In this document: one piece after another, positions 8,487 to 16,881 of the stretch | Layout of the letters: each line of letters begins with the position of its first letter | How positions within the stretch are numbered: position 1 is the first letter of the stretch | Program-made: the position numbers and the translations under genes | NCBI RefSeq assembly: GCF_003332275.1 | Contig: NZ_QOVA01000001.1 | Location: 310,001-374,000, forward strand | Source of the DNA: Edaphovirga cremea | GTDB lineage: Bacteria > Pseudomonadota > Gammaproteobacteria > Enterobacterales > Enterobacteriaceae | Direction of reading: 5' to 3' | Length of the DNA: 64,000 nucleotides | The notes under the pieces: model-generated | Databases searched by the model: none | What the model saw: only the letters and a program-made list of their open reading frames with translations | Told to the model about the DNA's origin: nothing

Positions 8487-8526
8487 TGAAATAGATCGTC
8501 TGAAATAGATCGCCAGAAAAATCGCC
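8487..8526. repeat. 14-bp tandem repeat in the hycD-hycE spacer
   Basis: TGAAATAGATCG occurs at 8487 and 8501, followed by a decayed third unit. It lies in the 79-bp gap between hycD and hycE, where E. coli has almost no gap. It is probably a slippage product and may alter translational coupling. Confidence 0.7.
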
Positions 8527-8552
8527 GATCGCGTTTATAAGATCCCCAATGC

Positions 8553-9536
8553 TCATCCGGCCACCAGCCACGACACCAGCGCCAGAAAGGCCAAACCGAA
8601 ACCGGCCCAGGTGGTGCGGGAGGTTTTGAGGAACCGCAGACGGGCGACGCTGTTTTCAATCAGCGCGACCAGCACAATGGCGACCAGCAGTTTTAGCAGG
8701 CAGAGAAGCAGTGCAATAAGCAACGCAACCGGCGTGGCGCTGCTGGCTTGGCCAAACGGAATAAACAGCCCAAGGAACATCTGCAAAACCACCAGTTGTT
8801 TCAGGCTCATACCCCATTTCACTATCCCCAGCGCGGCACCGGAATATTCGGTCAGTGGCCCTTCCTGAAGTTCCTGTTCGGCTTCGGCCATATCGAAGGG
8901 CAGTTTTCCCATTTCGATGAATGTGGCGAACGCGCAGGCCAATAGCGCCAGCAGCAGGGGGAGCGTTGACGCCAGCGGCCAATGCGCGACGGTGAGACTG
9001 ATGTTGCCCAGATTGGTTGATCCGGCGATGAGCGCAGCGACCCACAGACCGAGCAGCAGAATTGGCTCAACCAGCACGCCCAACACCGCTTCACGACTGG
9101 CACCGATACCGGTAAACGTGCTGCCCGTGTCCAATCCGGCGATGATGAAAAGAAAGCGTCCGACCGCAAACAGATAGATAACGGTGATCAGATCGCCGAG
9201 AGCGGGCAGCGGTGAAGCCAGGGTTAAAACCGGCAGGGCAGAAGCAATGATCAACAGACAGCCGATGAGTAAAAACGGCATGCTGCGAAATACCAGCCCG
9301 GAGGCTTCCGGCGCGATGGTCTGACGTTTAAGCAGTTTGAAAATATCGCGGTATTCCTGCCCGATGCCTGGCCCCACCCGGCTGTGCATGCGTGCGCGGG
9401 CAACGCGGGAAATACCGGCCATCAACGGGGCGAGGGCCAGAAGCAGCAGTGCCTGCACAATCGCCAGGGGCCACATTTGTTCATCAGGCATCGGGCCATG
9501 AAACATCTGATCGTAGATAAAGGTAAAAGATGTCAT
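8553..9536 (-). CDS. hycD: HycD, membrane subunit of formate hydrogenlyase (NuoH-like)
   Basis: HycD is an integral inner-membrane subunit homologous to NuoH, anchoring the hydrogenase arm to the membrane arm. Eight or so hydrophobic segments are visible. Conserved NuoH-type loops are RVGPGIGQEYRDIFKLLKRQ, TGSTFTGIGASREA and the acidic loop FIEMGKLPFDMAEAEQEL with EGPLTEYSG. The N-terminus is about 20 residues longer than in E. coli (327 vs 307 aa). GAGGAG precedes the ATG, supporting this start. HycC ends 12 bp upstream. Confidence 0.94.
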   Translation of the reverse strand: MTSFTFIYDQMFHGPMPDEQMWPLAIVQALLLLALAPLMAGISRVARARMHSRVGPGIGQEYRDIFKLLKRQTIAPEASGLVFRSMPFLLIGCLLIIASALPVLTLASPLPALGDLITVIYLFAVGRFLFIIAGLDTGSTFTGIGASREAVLGVLVEPILLLGLWVAALIAGSTNLGNISLTVAHWPLASTLPLLLALLACAFATFIEMGKLPFDMAEAEQELQEGPLTEYSGAALGIVKWGMSLKQLVVLQMFLGLFIPFGQASSATPVALLIALLLCLLKLLVAIVLVALIENSVARLRFLKTSRTTWAGFGLAFLALVSWLVAG

Positions 9537-9547
9537 TTCATATCTCC

Positions 9548-11458
9548 TCAGGCGATAACCACAACCAGCAGTATGGCCAGTTCAATCAGCGCCAGTGGAC
9601 GGCAAAACGCCGCCAATCTGCCGCTATGCACGCGGCTAATCAGCCACTGCGGTGCCAGCAGCGTGCGCAGACGGTAGAGTGGGGCGAACATCACTTTCAG
9701 CGGTTGGGCAAATCCGCTGGCGGTCACCACCATTGCTGTCTCGTGCCCATAGCCGCAGGCCCAGGCATCGCCCCGCACCCGGCGCGGTTGGCGCGCGCCG
9801 CGATACAGGCTGACCAACACAATGGGCAACAGCGGCAGGGAGAGCAGCAAGACCGCAATCAGCGGCGGTGAAACCCAGGTGGTAGCCAGTGCGCCGGGGA
9901 AGATGACACCATGCGCTGCGCCCGCCAGCGCAGGTGCATTGAGCAGGCTGGCGGCGATATTGGCAATCACCGGAATAATCCACGGGGCGCCGATGCCGCA
10001 CACCAGGCAAAGCATCGCCAGCAACACCACGCTCAGGGTCATCGGCCAGGGGGCTGGACCTGCGTTAGCTGCGGCAGGTGTGCGGGCCGTACCGAGGAAC
10101 GTTACGCCGAACACTTTGGCGACGCACATGACGGCCAGTGCGCCAGTGACCGCCAAAGCCACCGCCAGCAATGGACCGAACAGACGGCCAATAAATGCCT
10201 CGCCCGCGCTGAAAGAGAACAGGGATTGATAGATCATCCATTCGCTGGCGAAACCATTCAGGGGCGGCAACGCAGCCATGGCAAACAATGCAATCAGCAT
10301 GGAGATGGCTGTCCAGGGCATCAGCCGTGCCAGACCGCCCATTTTTTCCAGATCCTTGATTCCCGTCTGACGTTCAATCTCACCGGCCCCGAGAAACAGG
10401 GCCCCTTTGAACAGACTGTGGTTGAGCAGGTGAAACAGACCGCCAATCAGCGCCAGAGAGGTCAGCAACGGGGCATGCAGCGCCACGCCGACCATCGCTC
10501 CGCCGATGCCCAGCAGGATAATGCCGATGTTTTCCAGCGTGTGATAGGCCAGCAGGCGCTTGATATCATGTTCCATCAACGCATACAGGCCACCAATAAA
10601 GGCGGTTATTGCCGCCAGCAGCAGCACCAGCAATCCCCACCACAGAGGCGGTGCGCCAAGCAGATCCAGGCCGATCTTGATGATGCCGAAAATGCCGACT
10701 TTCATCATGGCGGACGACATCAGCGCAGAGATATGCGCCGGTGCCGAAGAGTGTGCCTGAGGAACCCAACCGTGCAGCGGAATGATCCCCGAGAGAATGC
10801 CGAAGCCGCCGAGCGCCAGCAAGAAGGCCACCGACTGGATAACGGGGGAGAAGTGCCAGGCGCGCAATTCGCTGAATTGCATTGTGCCGCTGGCGTGAAA
10901 CAGCACGGCAAACGCGGCAACCAGCAGCAAGGTACCCACGCGGGAGAACAGGAACTGATTCAGTCCGGCGCGAATACTTTTGGCATCCGCCTGCTGAATA
11001 ATCAGGAAATAGGCGCACAGCGAGAGGATCTCGATAAGTATCAGCAGGCTGAGGGCGTTATCCGCAACGACGGTCGCCGTCATGGCCGCGACAAAGAGAT
11101 TGCTCAGGCAGCCAAGGCGACCGCGTCCTTTCGCCGGTAGCCCCAGCAGGGCGGGAAGGGCGTAAAGTCCGCAGAACAATGCGGTCAGTGATAGGGTGAT
11201 CAGCAACAGCGCATTCAGCGCACTGAACTCGACAGGGAAATGCAGCCAGGTCAGAACGCCGCTCGGGGGCTGTAAAGGAGAAAACAGGATCTGCGTTCCC
11301 GCCAGCAGCGCTGCCGCCGCGGCCAGCAGGGTCAGTAAACCAGAAAGCAGCGTACCACTGCGGGTTGCGCCGAACGCCAGGGCCACGAGGGCAGCCAACA
11401 GATAACACACCAGCGCAAAACCCAGCAGCGTCAGCGGGCTTGAAATCATCAGATTCAT
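9548..11458 (-). CDS. hycC: HycC, membrane subunit of formate hydrogenlyase (NuoL/M/N-like)
   Basis: HycC is a large inner-membrane protein of the Mrp/NuoLMN antiporter-like family, forming the single antiporter-type subunit of formate hydrogenlyase-1. About 14-16 hydrophobic segments are present. The family signature is around residues 215-330 (LHGWVPQAHSSAPAHISALM and KRLLAYHTLENIGI, with the conserved Lys and His). The length is 636 aa (E. coli 608). It overlaps hycB by ATGA. No hyfDEF-type extra membrane genes are present, so this is the short membrane arm. Confidence 0.95.
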   Translation of the reverse strand: MNLMISSPLTLLGFALVCYLLAALVALAFGATRSGTLLSGLLTLLAAAAALLAGTQILFSPLQPPSGVLTWLHFPVEFSALNALLLITLSLTALFCGLYALPALLGLPAKGRGRLGCLSNLFVAAMTATVVADNALSLLILIEILSLCAYFLIIQQADAKSIRAGLNQFLFSRVGTLLLVAAFAVLFHASGTMQFSELRAWHFSPVIQSVAFLLALGGFGILSGIIPLHGWVPQAHSSAPAHISALMSSAMMKVGIFGIIKIGLDLLGAPPLWWGLLVLLLAAITAFIGGLYALMEHDIKRLLAYHTLENIGIILLGIGGAMVGVALHAPLLTSLALIGGLFHLLNHSLFKGALFLGAGEIERQTGIKDLEKMGGLARLMPWTAISMLIALFAMAALPPLNGFASEWMIYQSLFSFSAGEAFIGRLFGPLLAVALAVTGALAVMCVAKVFGVTFLGTARTPAAANAGPAPWPMTLSVVLLAMLCLVCGIGAPWIIPVIANIAASLLNAPALAGAAHGVIFPGALATTWVSPPLIAVLLLSLPLLPIVLVSLYRGARQPRRVRGDAWACGYGHETAMVVTASGFAQPLKVMFAPLYRLRTLLAPQWLISRVHSGRLAAFCRPLALIELAILLVVVIA

Positions 11459-12075
11459 TGCGTTTCTTGCTCCTTGTGAACGGTGGGGGCGGAGATAAAT
11501 GGCAAGTCCGCGTGCAGCGCGTCCATGGCGTTTTGGCGTTTATGCTCGCTGGCGCGCTGTGAACTTTCTGCTGTGACCAGCATCAACGCATTGGTCGGGC
11601 AGGTTCTGACACAGGCTGGGCCGTCGTCGTTGAAAAGGCATAAATCGCATTTCACTGCGACGGCACGAATACCTGGAATGCAGTCAAGAAACGGGCTGAC
11701 AGCGGCGGGCGGCAGCGGTGCTGGTAGCGCGAGTGGGGTATTGCAATGCTGCGGAATGGCCAGGGGGCGACTGCCGCTGAAGGTCACTGCGCCGAATGGG
11801 CAAGCGATGCCACACAGTTTGCAACTGACACAGAGGCTTTCGTTCAGCACGATGGCATCGTCCTGATGGGTAATGGCATTGACCGGACACACCTGCGCAC
11901 AGGGGGCATCTTCACATTGGTGGCACATACCGGGTGCGGAATCCCAGGCGTTGCGCATGACGCGCAAGCGCGGCTCACTTTGCAAACCCTGCGCCTGATG
12001 TTCGGCGGAACAGGCCGCAACACAGGTGTTACAGCCAATACACAGCCTGGGATCCGCAATAACAAAGCGGTTCAT
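11455..12075 (-). CDS. hycB: HycB, iron-sulfur subunit linking FdhF to hydrogenase 3
   Basis: HycB accepts electrons from formate dehydrogenase H and passes them on to the hydrogenase arm. The 206-aa protein has four [4Fe-4S] motifs: CIGCNTCVAAC, CHQCEDAPCAQVC, CVSCKLCGIAC and CDLC plus CVRTC. The start MNRFVIADP at 12075 has GAGGAG upstream and matches E. coli. In-frame sequence to 12129 overlaps an FhlA-type palindrome and is unlikely to be translated. It is the second gene of the operon, 91 bp after hycA. Confidence 0.95.
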   Translation of the reverse strand: MNRFVIADPRLCIGCNTCVAACSAEHQAQGLQSEPRLRVMRNAWDSAPGMCHQCEDAPCAQVCPVNAITHQDDAIVLNESLCVSCKLCGIACPFGAVTFSGSRPLAIPQHCNTPLALPAPLPPAAVSPFLDCIPGIRAVAVKCDLCLFNDDGPACVRTCPTNALMLVTAESSQRASEHKRQNAMDALHADLPFISAPTVHKEQETQ

Positions 12076-12090
12076 GGAAACTCCTCGGCG

Positions 12091-12110
12091 TTTCGTCATT
12101 TTTGACGAAA
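12091..12110. promoter_or_regulatory. FhlA-type palindrome between hycA and hycB
   Basis: TTTCGTCATTTTTGACGAAA is a perfect 8-bp inverted repeat around TTTT, with core CGTCA-N4-TGACG. E. coli also has an FhlA site in the hycA-hycB area that acts on the divergent hyp promoter. Confidence 0.65.
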
Positions 12111-12166
12111 TCGGCAAAAAAAATGACATTTCGACAGTGAACGTCAGAAAAAATGAAATAAACGGC

Positions 12167-12655
12167 CTACAGCATCGAGCCGTTTTTGCTATTAATCATT
12201 ATTTTTTTCAGACCTTCGTTAATTGGATGATTGTCTTGCAAGGAGTCAAATAAGGACTGGTAAACAATATCGATTTTATTTAAATAGTGATTAAGAACGG
12301 CATCGAGATCGTTATTATCAATATCCCCATCGATTTTGCCGTTTTCGTCCAGTAGCGCGTGGGCAAAGGTCATAAACCGTGGTTCTTCCAGCGGGGAGGA
12401 CAAGTTAATGCGGTAGTTGATGTCCTGGCTGTAAAAATCATCACTCAGTTGGATACTGACGGTGAAGTAATTGAACAGCAGGAAGCGGATGTCATGCTCG
12501 TGACCGTAGGTAAATTCATGATTCAATTTCTTTTTCGAGGTCGTTACGGCCTTGACCAGACTGTTCTGGTAGGTCATCCACTGCGACATCAGGCGCGCAT
12601 TTTTTTTCGCTATATAGTCAGCTTTTTCGGTCAATTCACTGATTGTGGTCATCAT
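12167..12655 (-). CDS. hycA: HycA, negative regulator of the formate regulon
   Basis: HycA counteracts the activator FhlA, probably by direct contact, and limits formate hydrogenlyase expression. It lacks a DNA-binding motif. The 162-aa protein shares the E. coli opening pattern (ISELTEKADYIAKKNARL, then WMTYQNSLV) and the closing region HYLNKIDIVYQSLF; E. coli HycA is 153 aa. It is the first gene of the operon, about 85 bp after the predicted sigma-54 start. Confidence 0.88.
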   Translation of the reverse strand: MMTTISELTEKADYIAKKNARLMSQWMTYQNSLVKAVTTSKKKLNHEFTYGHEHDIRFLLFNYFTVSIQLSDDFYSQDINYRINLSSPLEEPRFMTFAHALLDENGKIDGDIDNNDLDAVLNHYLNKIDIVYQSLFDSLQDNHPINEGLKKIMINSKNGSML

Positions 12656-12750
12656 TATTTTCCATTCTGGTGTTACCAGGGTTCGGCTCTGTCAGTGACG
12701 AACCTCGTGTGCGCCACCCCTGGTATAAGGGCGTCGCTGTTTTTTATAGG

Positions 12751-12765
12751 GCATAAAGCGTGCCA
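12751..12765 (-). promoter_or_regulatory. Sigma-54 promoter of the hyc operon
   Basis: The minus strand reads TGGCAC, GCTTT, ATGC, a good -24/-12 match. The expected start is near 12740, and the CGTCA-N4-TGACG site lies about 110 bp upstream. Confidence 0.75.
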
Positions 12766-12872
12766 GAATGGAGAAGTAATTTTTTATCGATAAATTTCAA
12801 TGAATAACGAATTTTTCCAGGATTTAATCTCTTGCAGGTGGCTGCGAGAAAGGTGACGGTGACGAGCCTTTT

Positions 12873-12886
12873 CGTCAATTTTGACG
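12873..12886. promoter_or_regulatory. FhlA-type site in the hycA-hypA intergenic region
   Basis: CGTCA-ATTT-TGACG is flanked by extra TGACGG copies at 12854 and 12896. It lies between the divergent sigma-54 promoters, about 110 bp from that of hycA and 165-180 bp from those of hypA, as expected for a shared activator. Confidence 0.65.
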
Positions 12887-13049
12887 GCGACAGGGTGACG
12901 GTTTTTTCCGGCTTCCCAGCAACCAGAATATTTTCATTCCCACAGGGACGCTTATATTTTCCGTTATCAAGCAGTACGCCGTTATTTTAATAAACAGAGA
13001 GACAGAGAAATAAAAACGGGCGGTTTTTTATTGGCGGAATAATTGATGG

Positions 13050-13083
13050 ATGGCACTCTATTTGCAATGGCACTCTATTTGCA
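13050..13083 (+). promoter_or_regulatory. Tandem duplicated sigma-54 promoter of hypA
   Basis: A perfect 17-bp direct repeat places two identical TGGCAC-TCTAT-TTGCA promoters at 13051-13066 and 13068-13083. Both match the -24/-12 consensus. Predicted starts are near 13077 and 13094; the hypA ATG is at 13117. Confidence 0.85.
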
Positions 13084-13116
13084 TAATACCGCTATCAATT
13101 ACTGCGGAGTGAGCGC

Positions 13117-13461
13117 ATGCATGAAATTACGTTATGCCAAAATGCACTGGATATTATGCAGCAGCAAGCAGCCCGTCACGGCGCGCGACGCATTACTGCG
13201 GTCTGGCTGGAAATCGGCGCTTTCTCCTGCGTTGAATTGGAGGCGTTGACCTTTTGTTTCGAACTGGTCTGCCGCGGCACGCTGGCACAAGGCTGCGAAT
13301 TGCACGTTGAACAGCAGTCCGCAGAGAGTTGGTGTTATGGCTGTCAGCAGGCAATTACCCTGCTCAGTTCGCGGGTGGTTCAGTGCCCAGAATGCGGCAG
13401 CAGAAATCTGCGGCTGGTGGCCGACGAAGGCATGCAGATAAAGCGTCTGGAAATAGAGTAA
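13117..13461 (+). CDS. hypA: HypA, nickel-insertion accessory protein
   Basis: HypA delivers nickel to the hydrogenase 3 large subunit together with HypB. The 114-aa protein starts MHEITLCQ; the N-terminal Met-His-Glu segment is the nickel site. Zinc ligands are two CxxC pairs, CYGC at about 73-76 and CPEC at about 90-93. GGAG precedes the ATG at good spacing. It is divergent from hycA and followed 17 bp later by hypC. The usual partner hypB is not adjacent. Confidence 0.95.
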   Translation: MHEITLCQNALDIMQQQAARHGARRITAVWLEIGAFSCVELEALTFCFELVCRGTLAQGCELHVEQQSAESWCYGCQQAITLLSSRVVQCPECGSRNLRLVADEGMQIKRLEIE

Positions 13462-13478
13462 CTCAGAGAGGAGTTGTT

Positions 13479-13760
13479 ATGTGTATAGGCATTCCCGGAC
13501 AAATAGTTGCACTGGATAATGACGATCCCCAGCGCGCCTGGGTGGATGTTTGCGGTGTGCAGCGCGAAGTGAATATCGCATTGGTGCTCAATCCGCAGGC
13601 CCACGCGGCGTCGATGATCGGGCGATGGGTGTTGGTACATGTGGGATTTGCCATGAGCCTGCTCGATGAAAACGAGGCGCAGGAAACTCTCTCTGCGCTG
13701 CAAGCCATGCAGGAAGTCGAGCCCGACGTGGCACTTTTTCTGCAAGGCGAAAAGACGTGA
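13479..13760 (+). CDS. hypC: HypC-type hydrogenase maturation chaperone
   Basis: HypC is a small chaperone that binds HypD and the large-subunit precursor during transfer of the Fe(CN)2CO group. The 93-aa product begins with the invariant MCIGIPGQI, whose Cys2 is essential, and contains VDVCGVQREV and WVLVHVGFAMSLLDE. The acidic tail EPDVALFLQGEKT resembles HypC more than HybG. The ATG at 13479 follows GAGAGGAG. It sits directly after hypA because hypB is absent, and hypD/hypE do not follow. Confidence 0.93.
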   Translation: MCIGIPGQIVALDNDDPQRAWVDVCGVQREVNIALVLNPQAHAASMIGRWVLVHVGFAMSLLDENEAQETLSALQAMQEVEPDVALFLQGEKT

Positions 13761-13922
13761 CAAGGCGAAAATAGTTGATCCTGCGTGGGGAGGCGCGAAC
13801 GAGAAAAGCGTAGACTTCTCCCCGTCATTATTCAAGCAGCAGGTGCGTTGCCGTTATACCTACCGCAGGCGGCGGTAAAACCAGCCGCAACTTTTTCATT
13901 TGCTCAAGTTGAGTGGGGAACA

Positions 13923-16019
13923 ATGCCGTATAACCCGATCAGCAACCTCGGACAGCAGGGGTTTTCAGAACTCACCCGGATTCTATTAACGCAGCAGGAA
14001 ATCCCGGCCTTGCTGCGCAGCATGAAGTCGGAACTGTTCAATAGCGGATTAGCCGATGACATCAACCTTATTCTCTTCCACCCGCGTCAGGGGCGAGTCT
14101 GTTTTCACGGTCTCGACGAACAGCATCAGATCATTAATTACGAAGACGAAACCATTCTGGCAAACGGGCCGGTGCAACTTCTGCAAAGCAATTCGGCACC
14201 GCAGGTTTATCCCCGGGCCATGTTTACCAGCCGTTTCCCACACCTTGAAGCGCTGGGGCTGTACCCGGAATTTGAGCATTACTGCCTGTTGCCACTGATC
14301 ACGCCACACGGTCTGGTCGGTGGGTGTGAGTTGTTGCGACGTGGTACCGAGCCTTTTACTTCCCAGTGCCTGACGGCACTGCAACAGCGTGCAGAAATTC
14401 TGGCACTGGCAGTCGAACATGTACAACAACATCAGGGGCAGCGGCAAACGGTGGTGCGACTGCGTCATGAGCGTGATGACTATCGGGTGTTGGTGGATGT
14501 CACCAATGCCGTGTTATCCAAACTCGATCTTGACGACCTGATCGGTGAGATATCCAAAGAGATCCATAAATTCTTTGGGATTGCAGCGATCAGCATTGTG
14601 CTCAGTCCGAGCCATAAAGATTCGATCACTATTTATTCGACCCACTATTTCAATGATGAAGAGCCAGAGCGCGAGCAATATACTGCCGCCCTGGCCGGTA
14701 CGCTGACTGAAAAAGTCATGACCAGCGGCGAAATGCTGTTGGTTAATTTGCTGCATTCAGCCGGTCTTGCCCCTTATGAACAGCGGTTGTTCACACTGTG
14801 GCAAAAGAAAATCCAGACGCTGTGCGTTATCCCGCTGAGTTTTGGCAATAAGCGGCTCGGCGTCCTCAAGCTGGCGCAGTGCCAGCCCGATAATTTTACG
14901 TCCGCCAACTTGCGGGTATTGCAGCAGATCGCCGAGCGTATCGCGATTGCCGTGGATAACGCGCTGGCGTATCAGGAGATCAACCGGCTGAAGGAGACGC
15001 TGGTGCATGAGAATCTCTATCTCACGGAGCAGATTAACGGCAAAGGGGCCGATTTCGGCGAAATTGTTGGCCGCAGCAGGGTGATGTCCTCCGTGTTAAA
15101 GCAGGTGGAGGTAGTGGCAAAAAGCGATTGTACCGTGCTGATTCTGGGTGAAACGGGTACCGGCAAAGAGCTGATTGCGCGGGCCATCCATAATCTCAGC
15201 GATCGGGTGAGTCAGCGCATGGTGAAAATGAACTGTGCAGCCATGCCCGCCGGATTGCTTGAAAGCGATCTGTTTGGTCATGAGAAAGGCTCATTCACCG
15301 GGGCGACGGCGCAGAGAATGGGGCGCTTTGAACTGGCACACAACGGGTCGCTGTTTCTCGACGAAGTCGGTGATATTCCGCTTGAGCTGCAACCCAAACT
15401 GCTGCGCGTGTTGCAGGAGCGCGAGTTTGAGCGCGTAGGAGGCAATAAACTCATTTCGGTAGATGTCAGGTTAATCGCCGCAACAAACCGAAATTTGAAG
15501 CAAATGGTCGACGATCGTGAGTTCCGCAGCGATCTCTATTATCGGCTGAACGTTTTCCCGATCGTTATTCCTCCGCTGCGTGAACGCCCTGAAGATATCC
15601 CGCAACTGGTGAAATTTTTCACTTACAAAATCGCCAAACGCATGAATCGCACTATCGACAGTATCCCAGCCGAAACGCTGCGTCTGTTGAGCCAATTGCC
15701 GTGGCCGGGTAACGTGCGTGAACTGGAAAATGTGATCGAACGGGCGGTGTTGTTGACGCGGGGAACGGTACTGACGCTGGAACTCCCCGAGTTGCAATAC
15801 CATCTTTCGCCTTTCGCCAAAGAGGGAATGGACAGCGTTTTCCAACGCGCGCCGGTGCGCCCTGATGCGCTTAACGATGATGAATCGGAGTATCAGCGGA
15901 TTGTCCGCGTCCTGCGGGAAACCAATGGCGTGGTGGCAGGACCGAAAGGGGCGGCGCAACGTCTGGGGTTGAAGCGCACGACGTTGCTTTCGCGGATGAA
16001 AAAGTTGGGGATACGGTGA
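13923..16019 (+). CDS. fhlA: FhlA, formate-sensing sigma-54 activator
   Basis: FhlA activates sigma-54 promoters of the formate regulon when formate is bound. The N-terminal ~370 residues hold two GAF-type sensory regions. The AAA+ domain follows, with Walker A GETGTGKE, the sigma-54 contact loop GSFTGA (E. coli FhlA has GAFTGA) and Walker B SLFLDEVGDI. A Fis-type helix-turn-helix closes the protein (GAAQRLGLKRTTLLSRM). ATG 13923 gives 698 aa (E. coli 692) and MPYNPISNLGQQG matches the E. coli start. It lies 162 bp after hypC, so it may have its own promoter. Confidence 0.96.
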   Translation: MPYNPISNLGQQGFSELTRILLTQQEIPALLRSMKSELFNSGLADDINLILFHPRQGRVCFHGLDEQHQIINYEDETILANGPVQLLQSNSAPQVYPRAMFTSRFPHLEALGLYPEFEHYCLLPLITPHGLVGGCELLRRGTEPFTSQCLTALQQRAEILALAVEHVQQHQGQRQTVVRLRHERDDYRVLVDVTNAVLSKLDLDDLIGEISKEIHKFFGIAAISIVLSPSHKDSITIYSTHYFNDEEPEREQYTAALAGTLTEKVMTSGEMLLVNLLHSAGLAPYEQRLFTLWQKKIQTLCVIPLSFGNKRLGVLKLAQCQPDNFTSANLRVLQQIAERIAIAVDNALAYQEINRLKETLVHENLYLTEQINGKGADFGEIVGRSRVMSSVLKQVEVVAKSDCTVLILGETGTGKELIARAIHNLSDRVSQRMVKMNCAAMPAGLLESDLFGHEKGSFTGATAQRMGRFELAHNGSLFLDEVGDIPLELQPKLLRVLQEREFERVGGNKLISVDVRLIAATNRNLKQMVDDREFRSDLYYRLNVFPIVIPPLRERPEDIPQLVKFFTYKIAKRMNRTIDSIPAETLRLLSQLPWPGNVRELENVIERAVLLTRGTVLTLELPELQYHLSPFAKEGMDSVFQRAPVRPDALNDDESEYQRIVRVLRETNGVVAGPKGAAQRLGLKRTTLLSRMKKLGIR

Positions 16020-16189
16020 GCGGGGCGGGGAACGTGCAGTCGTCATGGATTATTTTGTCGATAGAAGTCATAAAATAGTCCTTAAAAGAATAAACTTTTG
16101 CCAATATGAGACTAATACCAAAATTTCATATTGAAATACCAAGATTATATAAAGAAAGAAATTTCACTACTCATTTCAAGGTTATTGCC

Positions 16190-16315
16190 TCAACTGCACG
16201 AGATCAGCAAAACCGCTGTGGCCGCCCAGAATAATATGCATCCGGTAAAAATCATAAACCACACGGCTCGGTTACTTAAGGAAAAACGCTGACCAGATTG
16301 CGCTGATTTGAACAT
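16190..16315 (-). CDS. YmiA-like small membrane protein (41 aa)
   Basis: The ORF begins at ATG 16315 after AAGGAT about 9 bases upstream. The product has a polar, basic N-terminus (MFKSAQSGQRFSLSNR), then one membrane segment in which RAVWFMIFTGCILFW resembles the RKAW...GSALFW pattern of the E. coli small membrane protein YmiA. The similarity is by memory and short. It sits alone between convergent fhlA and the cspE region. Its function is unknown. Confidence 0.5.
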   Translation of the reverse strand: MFKSAQSGQRFSLSNRAVWFMIFTGCILFWAATAVLLISCS

Positions 16316-16880
16316 GTTTATTTTATCCTTCTAGTAGATTTAGTTATATTTTTATGGTCAATGTTTAAATGTTATTGATGTTGATGGCTTTATAAGTGAG
16401 TGATTTTTTTAAATTCCGCACCCAACTTCTTGAATAAGAAGAAATAATGACAAAAGTAAAAATATTGAATTTTTTGTTATTTATCATGCGCGTGCAATTG
16501 ATTTTATATCATTGAAAACTATAATGTTATTGTCTTATTCTGTCTAAAAATATACCGTTATTTTATATTTATTGCAGGTGTGAAAATCTGCACGTCAGTA
16601 TCAAAATCGGGTGTAATAAAGTCAATCAGGCTTTATTTAAGCAAAAAATTTCTTTTGATGTAATAAAGAGTCCGTTTTTGTATTAATTTAATTGCAACAT
16701 GCATGATTCTTAATTGGCATGTTTTTTGATCAAAACAGTTTTTGGGCAACCTGCGAGTGATATCACCGATGCCTGCAACTCTGAGGTTTGGGGAGGACGT
16801 GGGAAGAGCCTTTACCGGGCAGACAGTGCGCCGACGATGAGAGTTTTTTGCGACTTTACTCTCTTATTGTGAACTCGCAT
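16316..16880. other. AT-rich intergenic region
   Basis: This stretch of about 560 bp is distinctly AT-rich from 16320 to about 16740, with no convincing ORF on either strand. It separates the hydrogen-metabolism island from cspE. A weak inverted repeat GAGAGT/ACTCTC lies near 16840-16863. I see no tRNA or integrase remnant. Confidence 0.5.
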
Positions 16881-16881
16881 C

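Noticed and set aside
8474-8659. N-terminal extension of HycE
   Set aside because: The frame is open, but it overlaps hycD and a repeat spacer. Tryptophan- and proline-rich residues there do not match HycE, and a good ribosome site precedes ATG 8473.
9911-11140. Plus-strand frame of about 409 codons opposite hycC
   Set aside because: It is antisense to the strongly conserved hycC. The product is rich in Gln, His and Arg with no recognisable domain, as expected from the reverse of a GC-biased membrane gene.
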